Below are positions 1 to 7,645 of a stretch of 10,587 nt of DNA, one piece after another. Below the pieces are notes generated by a model. The model had not been told where the DNA came from. It searched no databases and was given only the letters and a program-made list of their open reading frames with translations. A program made the translations under genes and the position numbers. The stretch is taken from assembly GCA_017881145.1 (NCBI GenBank), contig JADGRG010000354.1:1-10587 (forward strand), read 5' to 3'. Source of the stretch: Sandaracinaceae bacterium (lineage in GTDB: Bacteria; Myxococcota_A; Polyangia; Polyangiales; JAFGIB01). Each line of letters opens with the position of its first letter. Positions within the stretch are counted from its first letter, which is position 1.

Positions 1-494
1 AAGCAGGGCGCGGCTTCGCGGTGGTGGCCGACGAGGTCCGCAACCTGGCGATGCGCAGCGCGGAGGCTGCCAAGAACACCGCCGAGATCATCACCGAGTC
101 GGTTCGCAAAGCCGGCGACGGCGTGAGCATGAACGACGTGACCATGAAGGCGCTGGCGCGCATCCAGAACGAGATCACTCGCCTCACGGCCAACGTGACG
201 GAGATCGCTGCGGGCAGCGACCAACAGAGCCAAGGCATCCAGGCCATCAACCTGGCGGTGGAAGACATGTCGCGCGTGACTCAGACCAGCGCAGCGGCCA
301 CCGAGCAGTCTGCTGGTTCGGCGCACGAGCTCGCGTCACAGGCGGATTCCATGCGGCGTCTGCTCGACAGCTTCCAGCTGACCGAGCGCACATCGACTGC
401 GCCGACTGCGCTGCCCAGAAGGCGGGGTGGTGGTGGAAACGGCGCTGGCCGGCATGCCGCTAATGGCGGCGACGACTGGCTGAACCGCAGCTGA
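1..494 (+). CDS. Methyl-accepting chemotaxis protein, C-terminal signalling part (5' truncated)
   Basis: This is the last 164 codons of a chemoreceptor; the reading frame is open to the left edge (first full codon at base 3), so the sensor, membrane and HAMP parts lie outside the window. The visible chain opens in the hairpin tip that contacts CheA and CheW, with AGRGFAVVADEVRNLA, the most conserved stretch of the family. It continues as the descending coiled-coil helix, rich in Ala, Ser, Gln and Glu with heptad spacing, including SDQQSQGIQAIN and a TSAAATEQSA stretch typical of the methylation region. The helix ends near DSFQL and is followed by a flexible Arg/Gly-rich tail of about 40 residues ending DDWLNRS. 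I see no NWETF-type CheR/CheB tether at the C-terminus. No other chemotaxis gene is visible nearby, so the signalling partner cluster is unknown. Family assignment is certain; the ligand cannot be told. Confidence 0.95.
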   Translation, partial: AGRGFAVVADEVRNLAMRSAEAAKNTAEIITESVRKAGDGVSMNDVTMKALARIQNEITRLTANVTEIAAGSDQQSQGIQAINLAVEDMSRVTQTSAAATEQSAGSAHELASQADSMRRLLDSFQLTERTSTAPTALPRRRGGGGNGAGRHAANGGDDWLNRS

Positions 495-496
495 AG

Positions 497-519
497 CGCG
501 GCCGGTGGTTCCGGCCGCG
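497..519 (+). terminator. GC hairpin directly after the chemoreceptor gene
   Basis: A perfect 9-bp stem (CGCGGCCGG at 497-505, CCGGCCGCG at 511-519) with a 5-base TGGTT loop starts two bases after the chemoreceptor stop codon. No T-run follows, so it is not a textbook intrinsic terminator, but such hairpins without a U-tract are common at gene ends in high-GC bacteria. It separates the chemoreceptor from the next gene, whose likely start is 207 bases further on. Confidence 0.55.
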
Positions 520-726
520 TGCCACCGCTGCGGCGGGAACTACGGAGCGATGCTGACGTCCACTGCGCAACGGACGACGCGCGGGCACGCGCGCACGAAC
601 CACGATGCGCTATGTAGATTCCTGCGCTGTGCATGCAAGGCGCGCAGAACACCTGTCTGCACTGACGCAAGCGCGGCAAGCCCTTCTTCGCAGCAGAACG
701 CCAGCAGGAGTAGACTTCCGGCCATC

Positions 727-3408
727 ATGCTGGGCCACTTTCTCGATCGGCTTTTTTCGCCTCGCTCAGTCGCGGTGGTGGGCGTCAGTGAGCGCGCGCA
801 GAGCGTTGGTCGCTTGGTCTTCGAGAACCTTGGGGCCTTTGGCCAGAAGGCGCAGCTCTTCGCAGTGAATCCGAACCACGCCGAAGTCCTCGGCGTGCGC
901 TGCTATCCCAACGTCGGCTCGCTTCCGCAGCCGGTGGATCTGGCGGTGATCGTGGTGCCCGCGGCCAAGGTGCCCGGCGTGCTGCGCGAGTGCGGCGAGC
1001 ACGGCGTCAAGGCGGCCATCGTGCTCTCGGCGGGCTTCGCGGAGATCGGGCCGAGCGGCGCGCAGCTCCTGCATGCGGCACTGACGGAGGCACGGCGCTA
1101 CGGGCTGCGCGTGCTCGGCCCCAACTGTCTGGGTGTGATGCACGCGCCCTCGGCGCTCAACGCCAGCTTCATGCGCGGCCCGATTCTGCACGGCGGGCTG
1201 GCCTTGGTTTCCCAATCGGGTGCGATCTGCAGCGCGATCGTGGACTGGGCCGAGTCCCGACGCATCGGCTTCTCCACCGTAGTTTCGCTCGGCGCCGGTG
1301 CCGACATCGGCTTCGGTGACGTGCTCGACTACCTGGCGCTCGATCCGCAGACCCGCGCGATCTTGCTCTATGTCGAGGGCATCGAGCATGCGCGCGGCTT
1401 CATGAGTGGCTTGCGAGCTGCAGCGCGCATGAAACCCGTGATCGTCGTCAAGGCTGGTCGCCATCCAGCTGGCGTGCGAGCTGCAACCTCCCACACGGGG
1501 GCCATCATCGGCAGCGACGTAGTCTTCGACGCCGCTCTGCGACGCGCCGGAGCCGTGCGCGTGTCGAGCCTGCCACAGCTCTTCTCCGCAGCCGAGATTC
1601 TCTCGCGCGCCCATCGCATCGACGGCGACCGGCTGACCATTCTCACCAACGCCGGAGGCCTCGGCGTGCTCGCAGCGGACCGGGCGAGCGACCTGGGAGT
1701 GCAGCTGGCGAAGATCGAGGGCGCGGCGCGAGAGCAACTGGCATCGATGCTGCCACCGCACGCAGCACACGACAATCCGATCGACGTGCTCGGAGATGCG
1801 ACACCTGAGCTCTACGCCAAAGCGCTCGAGGTATGCCTCGATAACCCCAGCTCGGATGGCCTGCTCGTGCTGCTGACGCCACAAGCCATGACCAACGCGG
1901 AAGAGGTCGCGCGCGCCGTTGCCGAGCGCTCTGCGCGCTCGCAGAAGCCGGTGCTGGCTTGCTTCATGGGCGGCTCGCAGGTCGAGCGCGCGCTTGCGCT
2001 CCTCACAGAGCAGGGCGTGCCCTGTTTTGATTCGCCCGAAGCTGCTGTCGAAGCCTTTGCGAACCTCGGCACTTTTCGCCGCAACCAAGAGCTGCTCTTG
2101 CAAGTGCCGGAGCGGGCCTCGGACCGGCCCGCGCCCGACATCGATGGCGCGCGCCTGATCGTGGAGCACGCACTCTCGGAGGGGCGCTCGTTGCTCTCGC
2201 AGCTCGAATCTAACGCAGTGTTGCATGCGTTTGGTTTGCCGACGGTGAGCGCCGTCCGTGCATCGAATGCCGACGATGCCCTGGTGGCCGCTGAATCCCT
2301 GGGCTTGCCGGTAGCGCTGAAGATCGACACGCCCGATATCACGCACAAGACCGAGGTCGCAGGCGTACGCCTGGACGTGCGCACCGCGGCCATGGTGCGC
2401 ACCGCCTATCAGGAGCTGGTGGACGAGGTGCGACGCCATCGTCCCGACGCACGGATAGAGGGTGTGCTGGTCGAGCCCATGCTACGCCGGCCCGGCGCTC
2501 GCGAGCTTTGCATCGGGCTCTTGCGTGATCCGACCTTCGGACCGGCGGTGAGCTTCGGCGCCGGAGGCACGCTGGTCGAGCTGATCCGCGATCAGGCTGT
2601 GGCCCTGCCACCGCTCAACGATCTGCTGGCCCGCGACATGATCGCGCAGACCAAGGTCTCGGCGCTCCTCGGTCACTTTCGCAACCAACCCGCGGTCAAC
2701 CTCGACGCCCTGGTGCGAGCGCTGCTCTGCGTATCGGAGCTGGCCTGCGAGCTGCCGGAGATCAAGGAGCTCGACATCAATCCATTGGTCGCCGACGCCG
2801 AAGGGGTCATGGCGCTGGACGCTCGGATCGTGGTCGAGCGAGTGGCTGCTACCCAGCGGTCTTACACTCATGTAGCGATCTGTCCCTTTCCGAAGCACCT
2901 CACGCGCCACGTGCAGCTCTCCGACGGCCGCAACCTCACGCTGCGCCCGGTGCGGCCGGAAGATGCGCGCATGGAAGAGCGCTTCGTGCGCACGCTCTCG
3001 AGTGAGTCCAAGTATTTTCGCTTCATGCAGAGCGTCGTCGCGCTCACGCCGGCGATGCTCGTGCGCTTCACGCAGATCGATTACGACCGTGAGATGGCGC
3101 TGGTGGCAGTGACCGAGGAGAGCGGCGCGGAGATCGAGATCGGCGTCGCTCGTTACGTGGAGAATCCCGATGGGCGGAGCTGCGAGTTTGCCGTGGTGGT
3201 CGCGGACGACTGGCACAAAAAGGGTATCGGCTCACTGCTGATGGGCGCGCTGATCGAAGTCGCGCGGAACAAGGGCCTTCTGCAAATGCGCGGCGACGTG
3301 CTCTCTGACAATGCCGGCATGCTCGCGCTGATGCGCCACCTCGGCTTCAGCATCGAAGCACATCCGCAGGACGAGACCCTCATGCAGGTGACCCTCACGC
3401 TGGTGTAG
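727..3408 (+). CDS. Pat-type fusion: ADP-forming acyl-CoA synthetase-like module + GNAT protein acetyltransferase
   Basis: The product is 893 residues, close to the ~886 of Salmonella Pat. Order of parts: CoA-binding Rossmann domain (about 1-130, FSPRSVAVVGVSE), succinyl-CoA-ligase-like domains (about 140-460, with LVSQSGA and SHTGA), ATP-grasp domain (about 480-705, with VALKIDTPDITHKTEVAGV and ELDINPLV), then a GNAT domain (about 728-893). The GNAT part shows the acidic strand residue Glu820, matching the catalytic Glu817 of Salmonella Pat, and the acetyl-CoA loop KKGIGS at 831-836. His256 in SHTGA sits where active ADP-forming enzymes carry the phospho-His, and His540 in DITHK matches the second, ATP-grasp His. 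Enterobacterial Pat has lost the first. The enzyme should therefore bind acetyl-CoA and acetylate lysines in target proteins, and may also make acyl-CoA and ATP from ADP. The frame stays open upstream to 505, but the ATG at 727 fits the family N-terminus; AGGAG at 706-710 is a rather distant Shine-Dalgarno sequence (16 bases), so the start is likely but not certain. A weak TATGTA at 611-616 might be a -10 box. The gene stands alone after a terminator-like hairpin. Confidence 0.93.
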   Translation: MLGHFLDRLFSPRSVAVVGVSERAQSVGRLVFENLGAFGQKAQLFAVNPNHAEVLGVRCYPNVGSLPQPVDLAVIVVPAAKVPGVLRECGEHGVKAAIVLSAGFAEIGPSGAQLLHAALTEARRYGLRVLGPNCLGVMHAPSALNASFMRGPILHGGLALVSQSGAICSAIVDWAESRRIGFSTVVSLGAGADIGFGDVLDYLALDPQTRAILLYVEGIEHARGFMSGLRAAARMKPVIVVKAGRHPAGVRAATSHTGAIIGSDVVFDAALRRAGAVRVSSLPQLFSAAEILSRAHRIDGDRLTILTNAGGLGVLAADRASDLGVQLAKIEGAAREQLASMLPPHAAHDNPIDVLGDATPELYAKALEVCLDNPSSDGLLVLLTPQAMTNAEEVARAVAERSARSQKPVLACFMGGSQVERALALLTEQGVPCFDSPEAAVEAFANLGTFRRNQELLLQVPERASDRPAPDIDGARLIVEHALSEGRSLLSQLESNAVLHAFGLPTVSAVRASNADDALVAAESLGLPVALKIDTPDITHKTEVAGVRLDVRTAAMVRTAYQELVDEVRRHRPDARIEGVLVEPMLRRPGARELCIGLLRDPTFGPAVSFGAGGTLVELIRDQAVALPPLNDLLARDMIAQTKVSALLGHFRNQPAVNLDALVRALLCVSELACELPEIKELDINPLVADAEGVMALDARIVVERVAATQRSYTHVAICPFPKHLTRHVQLSDGRNLTLRPVRPEDARMEERFVRTLSSESKYFRFMQSVVALTPAMLVRFTQIDYDREMALVAVTEESGAEIEIGVARYVENPDGRSCEFAVVVADDWHKKGIGSLLMGALIEVARNKGLLQMRGDVLSDNAGMLALMRHLGFSIEAHPQDETLMQVTLTLV

Positions 3409-3475
3409 TCGGGCCTTACGAGCTCGCTCTGCAGCCCGCAACCCCGTGCCTTGCGGCATGTGCTAGAAACCAGCG

Positions 3476-5299
3476 GTGGCGCAGCCCAAGAGGTCGAGAC
3501 GAAGCCGCGTGATCGTGCTGCTGACGGCTGCACTCGGTCTGTCGGCGACGCTTTTGTTCTGGGGTGGCGAAAAGCCCCGAGTTGCAACACCAGCTGCACG
3601 ACCGGTGCTGAAAGACTCCAGCGCCGACCAGGACGACGCGGGAAGTGAGGGCCCGCCTGCTCGCCCGGCTCGCGTGACTCCCGTGCCGCTGCAGAGAGCT
3701 GCCGCTTGCTTGCCCAGAACCAGCCAGTCCTGTCAGGGCGGCGACGTATTCTGGATCGACAGCTGCGGCGCCGCGACGGAGCTGGCAGAGCGCTGCGAGG
3801 GACGGGCCTGCAGCGGGGACCATTGTGTCCCCGACGACGAGGTCGAGAGCCATTGCGGCGCCATCACGGCCTATGGCATCTGCGACGGTGACATTGCAAA
3901 GGCTTGTGTCGCCAACGCCATCGTCTCCATCGATTGCACGCAGAAGCACGCGCGCTGCGTCACGACCAGCGAAGGCGCACTCTGCCTACCCCGCGACGAC
4001 AAACGCGCCTGTTCCGCCGGCGATGCAAGCACCTGCGTCGGCCGACGCTTGCATCAGTGCGTGGACGGCCGCTGGACTACGCTCGACTGTGCGGCACGCA
4101 ACGCCTCGTGCCAGGCGACGAGTGAGGGCGCAGCCTGTGTCTCACTCTCAGGAAGGGCACCCGCACGCGTCGAGGTAGAGATCTGCGATGGCCACGACAA
4201 CGACCACGATGGCCTGGTCGACGAAGACGGGGTGTGTGACGACGTCGATCTGGTCGCCTTCGTCCCGAGCGGCGCCAAGCTCGACAACCTCGCAGAGCGT
4301 ATGCAAAACGAGCTGACCATTCTCAACCGGGTCTACCGTCCCCGTGTATTCAAGTGGGCAAGGACGGTCGAGGTTCCTGACAAGTACCGCGTCTTCGATC
4401 CGGCACAGCTCGAAGCTACAGCCAGCCAACTTGGCCAGGTGGAGTCGCAAGCCTATCTCTCGCACGTTGCAGCTTCCCAGCCCAACACGCCGATGCCGGA
4501 CAGCAGTGGGCTTGGCTTTTACATCCCGGTGCTCTACGTCGAGGAGCTGAAGCTAGAGCCTCCCAAGGGCGGCATCTCTACCCTGCCCAACGAACGCTGC
4601 GGTGGCGTTCGCATCTCGGATGCGCCGGGTTTGCCGAGCGGCCTCGTCGTGCTCGCGGAGGGGCGGCAGCCCGAAACCCTGGCCCACGAAATCGGGCATT
4701 ACCTGGGCTTGTGTCATACGCACGAAGAGCTGACTCGCTTTGCGATTGCCAATCGCACCGAGCTCGAGTGTAAGGCGTCCGGCGACGGCATCTGCGACAC
4801 GCCCTGGGATCCGGGACCGACTCAGTGCCAGCGCGAGCCACACTGCATCCTATCCTGCCCGAGCGTCGCTGCGCGCCCGGACGTATCCAACATCATGAGC
4901 TACTACCTCGGCTGCCGGCGCACGCTGACCGACGAACAGCTCGCCGAAACCGACAAGAATCTCAGCCTGCGACGCGCTTGGTTTCGCTGCCAGAATCCTC
5001 ACGATTGTCCGTGTCAGCCCGCAGCCGCCAAGAGCTGCCCCGCCGAGATGTCTTGCCATCCCGGAGACCAGGAAGGTGGTTCGTGGTTCTGCGAGCTCGA
5101 CGGTCCCGGCCTGCCCGGCACGGCTTGTCGCAACGCCACGCAATGCTCCCAGGGCTCATTCTGCCTGCGCCGCAGCGATGCCAGCAGCCCTTACGGTCGA
5201 TGCACCCGGCCCTGCACGCTCGCGCCATCCTGCACCTGCGCTGACGTCGGACTACCATTTCAGATCTGCGGCGAGGATCTAAGAGGCGGAGCACCCTAG
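3476..5299 (+). CDS. Secreted Cys-rich zinc metalloprotease, M43 (pappalysin-like) metzincin
   Basis: The protein has 607 residues. An Arg/Lys-rich start and a hydrophobic stretch (about 12-29) form a signal peptide or membrane anchor without a lipobox Cys. A Pro/Ala/Asp linker follows, then three Cys-rich modules (about 78-117, 127-170, 179-221); the last two are clearly duplicated, sharing DC-x5-6-C-x3-TSEGA-x-C. Residues 236-254 hold a MopE-like acidic motif, CDGHDNDHDGLVDEDG, likely a metal-binding loop. The protease domain (about 258-490) carries the metzincin signature HEIGHYLGLCH (His404, Glu405, His408, His414), an M43-like GDGICDTP stretch and the Met-turn NIMSY (Met474). The C-terminal 110 residues are again Cys-rich. 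It should be exported, disulphide-bonded and cleave extracellular proteins or peptides; the substrate is unknown. The start is GTG: an in-frame stop at 3464-3466 excludes anything earlier, and a later start would lose the charged signal region. No clear ribosome binding site is seen. It begins 67 bases after the Pat-type gene, so co-transcription is possible but functionally unmotivated. Confidence 0.88.
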   Translation: MAQPKRSRRSRVIVLLTAALGLSATLLFWGGEKPRVATPAARPVLKDSSADQDDAGSEGPPARPARVTPVPLQRAAACLPRTSQSCQGGDVFWIDSCGAATELAERCEGRACSGDHCVPDDEVESHCGAITAYGICDGDIAKACVANAIVSIDCTQKHARCVTTSEGALCLPRDDKRACSAGDASTCVGRRLHQCVDGRWTTLDCAARNASCQATSEGAACVSLSGRAPARVEVEICDGHDNDHDGLVDEDGVCDDVDLVAFVPSGAKLDNLAERMQNELTILNRVYRPRVFKWARTVEVPDKYRVFDPAQLEATASQLGQVESQAYLSHVAASQPNTPMPDSSGLGFYIPVLYVEELKLEPPKGGISTLPNERCGGVRISDAPGLPSGLVVLAEGRQPETLAHEIGHYLGLCHTHEELTRFAIANRTELECKASGDGICDTPWDPGPTQCQREPHCILSCPSVAARPDVSNIMSYYLGCRRTLTDEQLAETDKNLSLRRAWFRCQNPHDCPCQPAAAKSCPAEMSCHPGDQEGGSWFCELDGPGLPGTACRNATQCSQGSFCLRRSDASSPYGRCTRPCTLAPSCTCADVGLPFQICGEDLRGGAP

Positions 5300-5449
5300 C
5301 TGGCAATTCCTGCGCTGGCTCGCGCGCGGCCGCTGGCTACTCATCCCGAAGGCTGGGATATGGCGTTGGCACCACCGCCAGGTAGTGCTGCCAGCGCTTT
5401 TCACTCGATGGAGCCTTGTCAGGAAGCGAAATCTGGGTAGGTTCGCGGC

Positions 5450-6172
5450 GTGCGCTTCGAGCATCGTCCGGTGTATCTCAGACGTGGCAAGGCTGCGCTC
5501 GACGCGCACTACGCGAAGCACTTTCTCTACCCGCACTTCGATGCGGTCGGCGAAGGCTGCACTTTCACCAACCCCTACTTCGTGCAGGTGGTTGGAGCCG
5601 GTGTCGAGCTCGGCAGGTACGTGCAGATCTCGGCGCTGCGCGAAAACCAGGTGCGCTTCGCGGTGTGGGGGGTCGAGCCCACGCTGGGTCGGGTTCGCGT
5701 CGGCGACTACACGGTGATCAACCCGGGCGCACGGATCAGCTCAGGCTGCAGTATCGACATCGGCAAGAACGCGATCTTCGCCAGCAACGTATACCTGACC
5801 GACACCGACTGGCACGGACGCTACGACCGAGTCTTCTCCCAGGGGGGCCACGCGCCGATCGTGATCAAGGACAACGTCTGGCTGAGCGAAGGCGTGGTGG
5901 TCTGCAAGGGTGTCACCATCGGCGAAAACAGCATCGTCGGTGCCGGTTCGATCGTGGTCAGTGACGTGCCCGACCACAGCATCGCTGCCGGCAACCCCGC
6001 GCGCGTGATTGGCCAGCTCGATCCGAAGGAGACCTACGTCTCGCGCTCCGCCGTCTTCGCCGATCCGCATGCCTACTTTCGCGAGATGCGCAAAGTCGAA
6101 GACCAGCTCTTAGGCAAGAACACGCTGCGCGGCTTCCTGCGCCACGTGTTCTTCCCACGACGTACCGACTAA
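5450..6172 (+). CDS. Left-handed beta-helix (hexapeptide repeat) O-acyltransferase
   Basis: A 240-residue enzyme of the maltose/galactoside/sugar O-acetyltransferase group. Residues about 33-190 are built from hexapeptide repeats of the [LIV]-G-x4 type that fold as a left-handed beta-helix (for example VGDYTVINPGARISSG, IDIGKNAIFASNVYL, VTIGENSIVGAGSIV). The loop TDTDWHGRYDR holds His122, the probable catalytic base by position. The helix closes with the family ending SIAAGNPARVIG. A C-terminal extension of about 50 residues, rich in Arg, Phe and charged residues (ending RHVFFPRRTD), could sit on a membrane surface. It most likely transfers acetyl or another acyl group from acyl-CoA to a sugar or polysaccharide; the acceptor cannot be read from the sequence. 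The start is GTG; an in-frame TAG at 5438-5440 rules out an earlier one, and GGGTAGG at 5435-5441 is a weak ribosome binding site. It lies 150 bases after the protease gene and converges with the thiolase gene, 16 bases between stops. Confidence 0.88.
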   Translation: MRFEHRPVYLRRGKAALDAHYAKHFLYPHFDAVGEGCTFTNPYFVQVVGAGVELGRYVQISALRENQVRFAVWGVEPTLGRVRVGDYTVINPGARISSGCSIDIGKNAIFASNVYLTDTDWHGRYDRVFSQGGHAPIVIKDNVWLSEGVVVCKGVTIGENSIVGAGSIVVSDVPDHSIAAGNPARVIGQLDPKETYVSRSAVFADPHAYFREMRKVEDQLLGKNTLRGFLRHVFFPRRTD

Positions 6173-6188
6173 ACAGTGTCGCTTTCGT

Positions 6189-7607
6189 TCAGCTGGCGAG
6201 CGCGGCTCGCTCCAGGATGTGTATGCACATCGCGGCTTCTTCGGTACCGATGGCGCCGCCGCCATTCTCGGCGAGCCCGATGCGCGCGCTCTGCACCTGA
6301 CGCCGGCCGGCCTCGCCGCGTAGCTGGATCACCAGCTCGTGGATCTGCGCGAGCCCGGAAGCCCCGATGGGATGCCCGCGCGAGAGCAGACCGCCGGAAG
6401 TGTTCACCGGCAGCTTGCCGCCCAGCCGCGTCTCGCCACGCTCTGCACGCAGGCCGCCTTCACCCTTGGGGAAGAAGCCCATGGCTTCGGTCTGATGCAT
6501 CTCGCCAAAGGCAGTCGCATCGTGCAACTCGAGGAAGTCGATGTCCTTCGGGCCAAGCCCCGCACGGGCGAACGCCAGCTGCGAAAGCCGCTCGCCGATG
6601 TCGGGCTCTTCGAGCGTGCGCGTACGCCCCGAACCCAGAATCGAAGCTCGCACCCGCACCGCTCGCGAAGTGAGCCCGAAGCGCCGCACGGCCTCTTCGC
6701 TCATCACGATCGCCGCTGCTGCACCATCGCCAATCGGCGCACACATCGCGCGAGTCAGCGGCGGCGCGACCACGCGATCGGCCAACACCTGCTCGGGTGT
6801 CAACTCGAAGGTGTATTGCGCATTCGGATTCATCGACGAATGCCAGTGGCTCTTGCTGGCGATCACGGCGAGTTGGCGCTGCGTGCTGCCATACTTGCGC
6901 ATGTGCTCGCGCGCCGCGAAGGCGTAGATGTCCATGAAGGGCGAGTGATCACCGCCCTTACCCTTCTTGCCCTTGCCACCACCGCCGGAGGCCACGCTGG
7001 CGAGCTTGCGCACCGTGTCGTAGCCCAGCGTCTCGCCGAGCAGAATTGCGACCACGGCCTGATCACGCAGATCGGTGGCGCGTTCGCGCAGGGACTTGCG
7101 CTTCTTCTTGCCCTTGCTCGCGCTGGCTTCGGACTTCGGCGCGCTCTCGGGCTTCGCCTCATCCAGGTTGCTCAGCATGCGCTGAGCTTCCTCGGTGATG
7201 GTCCCGACGTCGGTGCCCGCGATGAAACCCGCAAACACGGCGTACTTGTTGGGCTGATAGAGCTTCTCGGCGCCGATCGCCAGCGAGATATCGTAGAGGC
7301 CCGAAGCCACGTCTTTCCATGCACAATGGAAGGCCGTGGAGCCGCCGGCGCAGGCGTTCTCCACGTTGGTGATGGGGATGGCGTCGATCCCGAGCGGCCG
7401 CAAAGCAACCTGCCCGCGGATGCAGTGCTGGTACTGCGAAAGGCCCCAAACTGAGTTCGAGAACCACGCCGACTGCAACGCGGCTTTGTCGATGCCAGCG
7501 TCCGCCAGCACCCCGCGCACTGCCTGCGCCGTGAGGTCCTTGACGCCGAGGTCAGGGTACTTGCCAAACTTCAGGGTGTGCGCGCCCACGATGAATACGT
7601 CACGCAT
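6189..7607 (-). CDS. Thiolase (acetyl-CoA C-acyltransferase, SCP2-type) with Lys/Gly-rich insert
   Basis: The product is 472 residues from the chosen ATG at 7607. Thiolases cleave 3-ketoacyl-CoA with CoA, the last step of beta-oxidation, or run the reverse condensation. Visible active-site elements are the nucleophile Cys86 in VENACAGG, His362 in ELHDATAFGEM (the SCP2-type HD motif) and His412 in SRGHPIGASG. Where classical thiolases have a second Cys before a GGG loop, this one has AENGGG (Asn448). Between about 150 and 222 lies a stretch with two low-complexity, Lys-rich parts (152-171 and 207-219), probably a disordered surface loop. Length exceeds the ~390-400 residues usual for thiolases because of it. 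An upstream GTG at 7619 would add four residues, but GGAG six bases before the ATG favours the shorter form. It follows the acyl-CoA synthetase gene by 38 bases, so the two form an operon for acyl-chain breakdown. Substrate chain type is unknown; SCP2-type thiolases often act on branched or steroid side chains. Confidence 0.9.
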   Translation of the reverse strand: MRDVFIVGAHTLKFGKYPDLGVKDLTAQAVRGVLADAGIDKAALQSAWFSNSVWGLSQYQHCIRGQVALRPLGIDAIPITNVENACAGGSTAFHCAWKDVASGLYDISLAIGAEKLYQPNKYAVFAGFIAGTDVGTITEEAQRMLSNLDEAKPESAPKSEASASKGKKKRKSLRERATDLRDQAVVAILLGETLGYDTVRKLASVASGGGGKGKKGKGGDHSPFMDIYAFAAREHMRKYGSTQRQLAVIASKSHWHSSMNPNAQYTFELTPEQVLADRVVAPPLTRAMCAPIGDGAAAAIVMSEEAVRRFGLTSRAVRVRASILGSGRTRTLEEPDIGERLSQLAFARAGLGPKDIDFLELHDATAFGEMHQTEAMGFFPKGEGGLRAERGETRLGGKLPVNTSGGLLSRGHPIGASGLAQIHELVIQLRGEAGRRQVQSARIGLAENGGGAIGTEEAAMCIHILERAALAS

Positions 7608-7613
7608 CTTCGA

Positions 7614-7617
7614 CTCC
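7614..7617 (-). promoter_or_regulatory. Shine-Dalgarno GGAG of the thiolase gene
   Basis: On the minus strand GGAG lies six bases before the ATG at 7605-7607. The GTG at 7617-7619, which opens the longer reading frame, has no comparable site, so this element decides the start in favour of the ATG. Confidence 0.55.
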
Positions 7618-7645
7618 ACTCGGCAAAAATGTCAGTTGCTCGTCG

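Noticed and set aside
611..616. TATGTA as a promoter -10 box for the Pat-type gene
   Set aside because: No matching -35 element at proper spacing; mentioned only as a possibility within the gene entry.
505..726. Extended N-terminus of the Pat-type protein (74 extra codons)
   Set aside because: The residues are Arg/Ala/Cys/His-rich with no family similarity, the GTG at 505 lies inside the hairpin following the chemoreceptor gene, and family members begin at the position of the ATG at 727.
766..2439. 557-codon open frame on the minus strand opposite the Pat-type gene
   Set aside because: It is antisense to a clearly conserved coding region, its protein is rich in Arg, His and Cys with no domain pattern, and long antisense frames are expected at this GC content.
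3436..3456. CCGCAA...TTGCGG hairpin between the Pat-type and protease genes as terminator
   Set aside because: Only 6 bp with a 9-base loop and no T-run; too weak to call.
5343..5380. Two short inverted repeats in the gap between protease and acyltransferase genes
   Set aside because: Stems of 5 bp with loops of 7 to 10 bases and no U-tract are expected by chance in GC-rich DNA.
6196..6210. GCGAGC/GCTCGC hairpin at the convergent gene ends as a two-way terminator
   Set aside because: It lies inside the thiolase coding sequence (C-terminal codons), has a 3-base loop and no T-run on either side; it may be chance.
6339..7454. 371-codon open frame on the plus strand opposite the thiolase
   Set aside because: The thiolase motifs on the minus strand are unmistakable; the antisense frame is compositionally driven and has no recognisable features.
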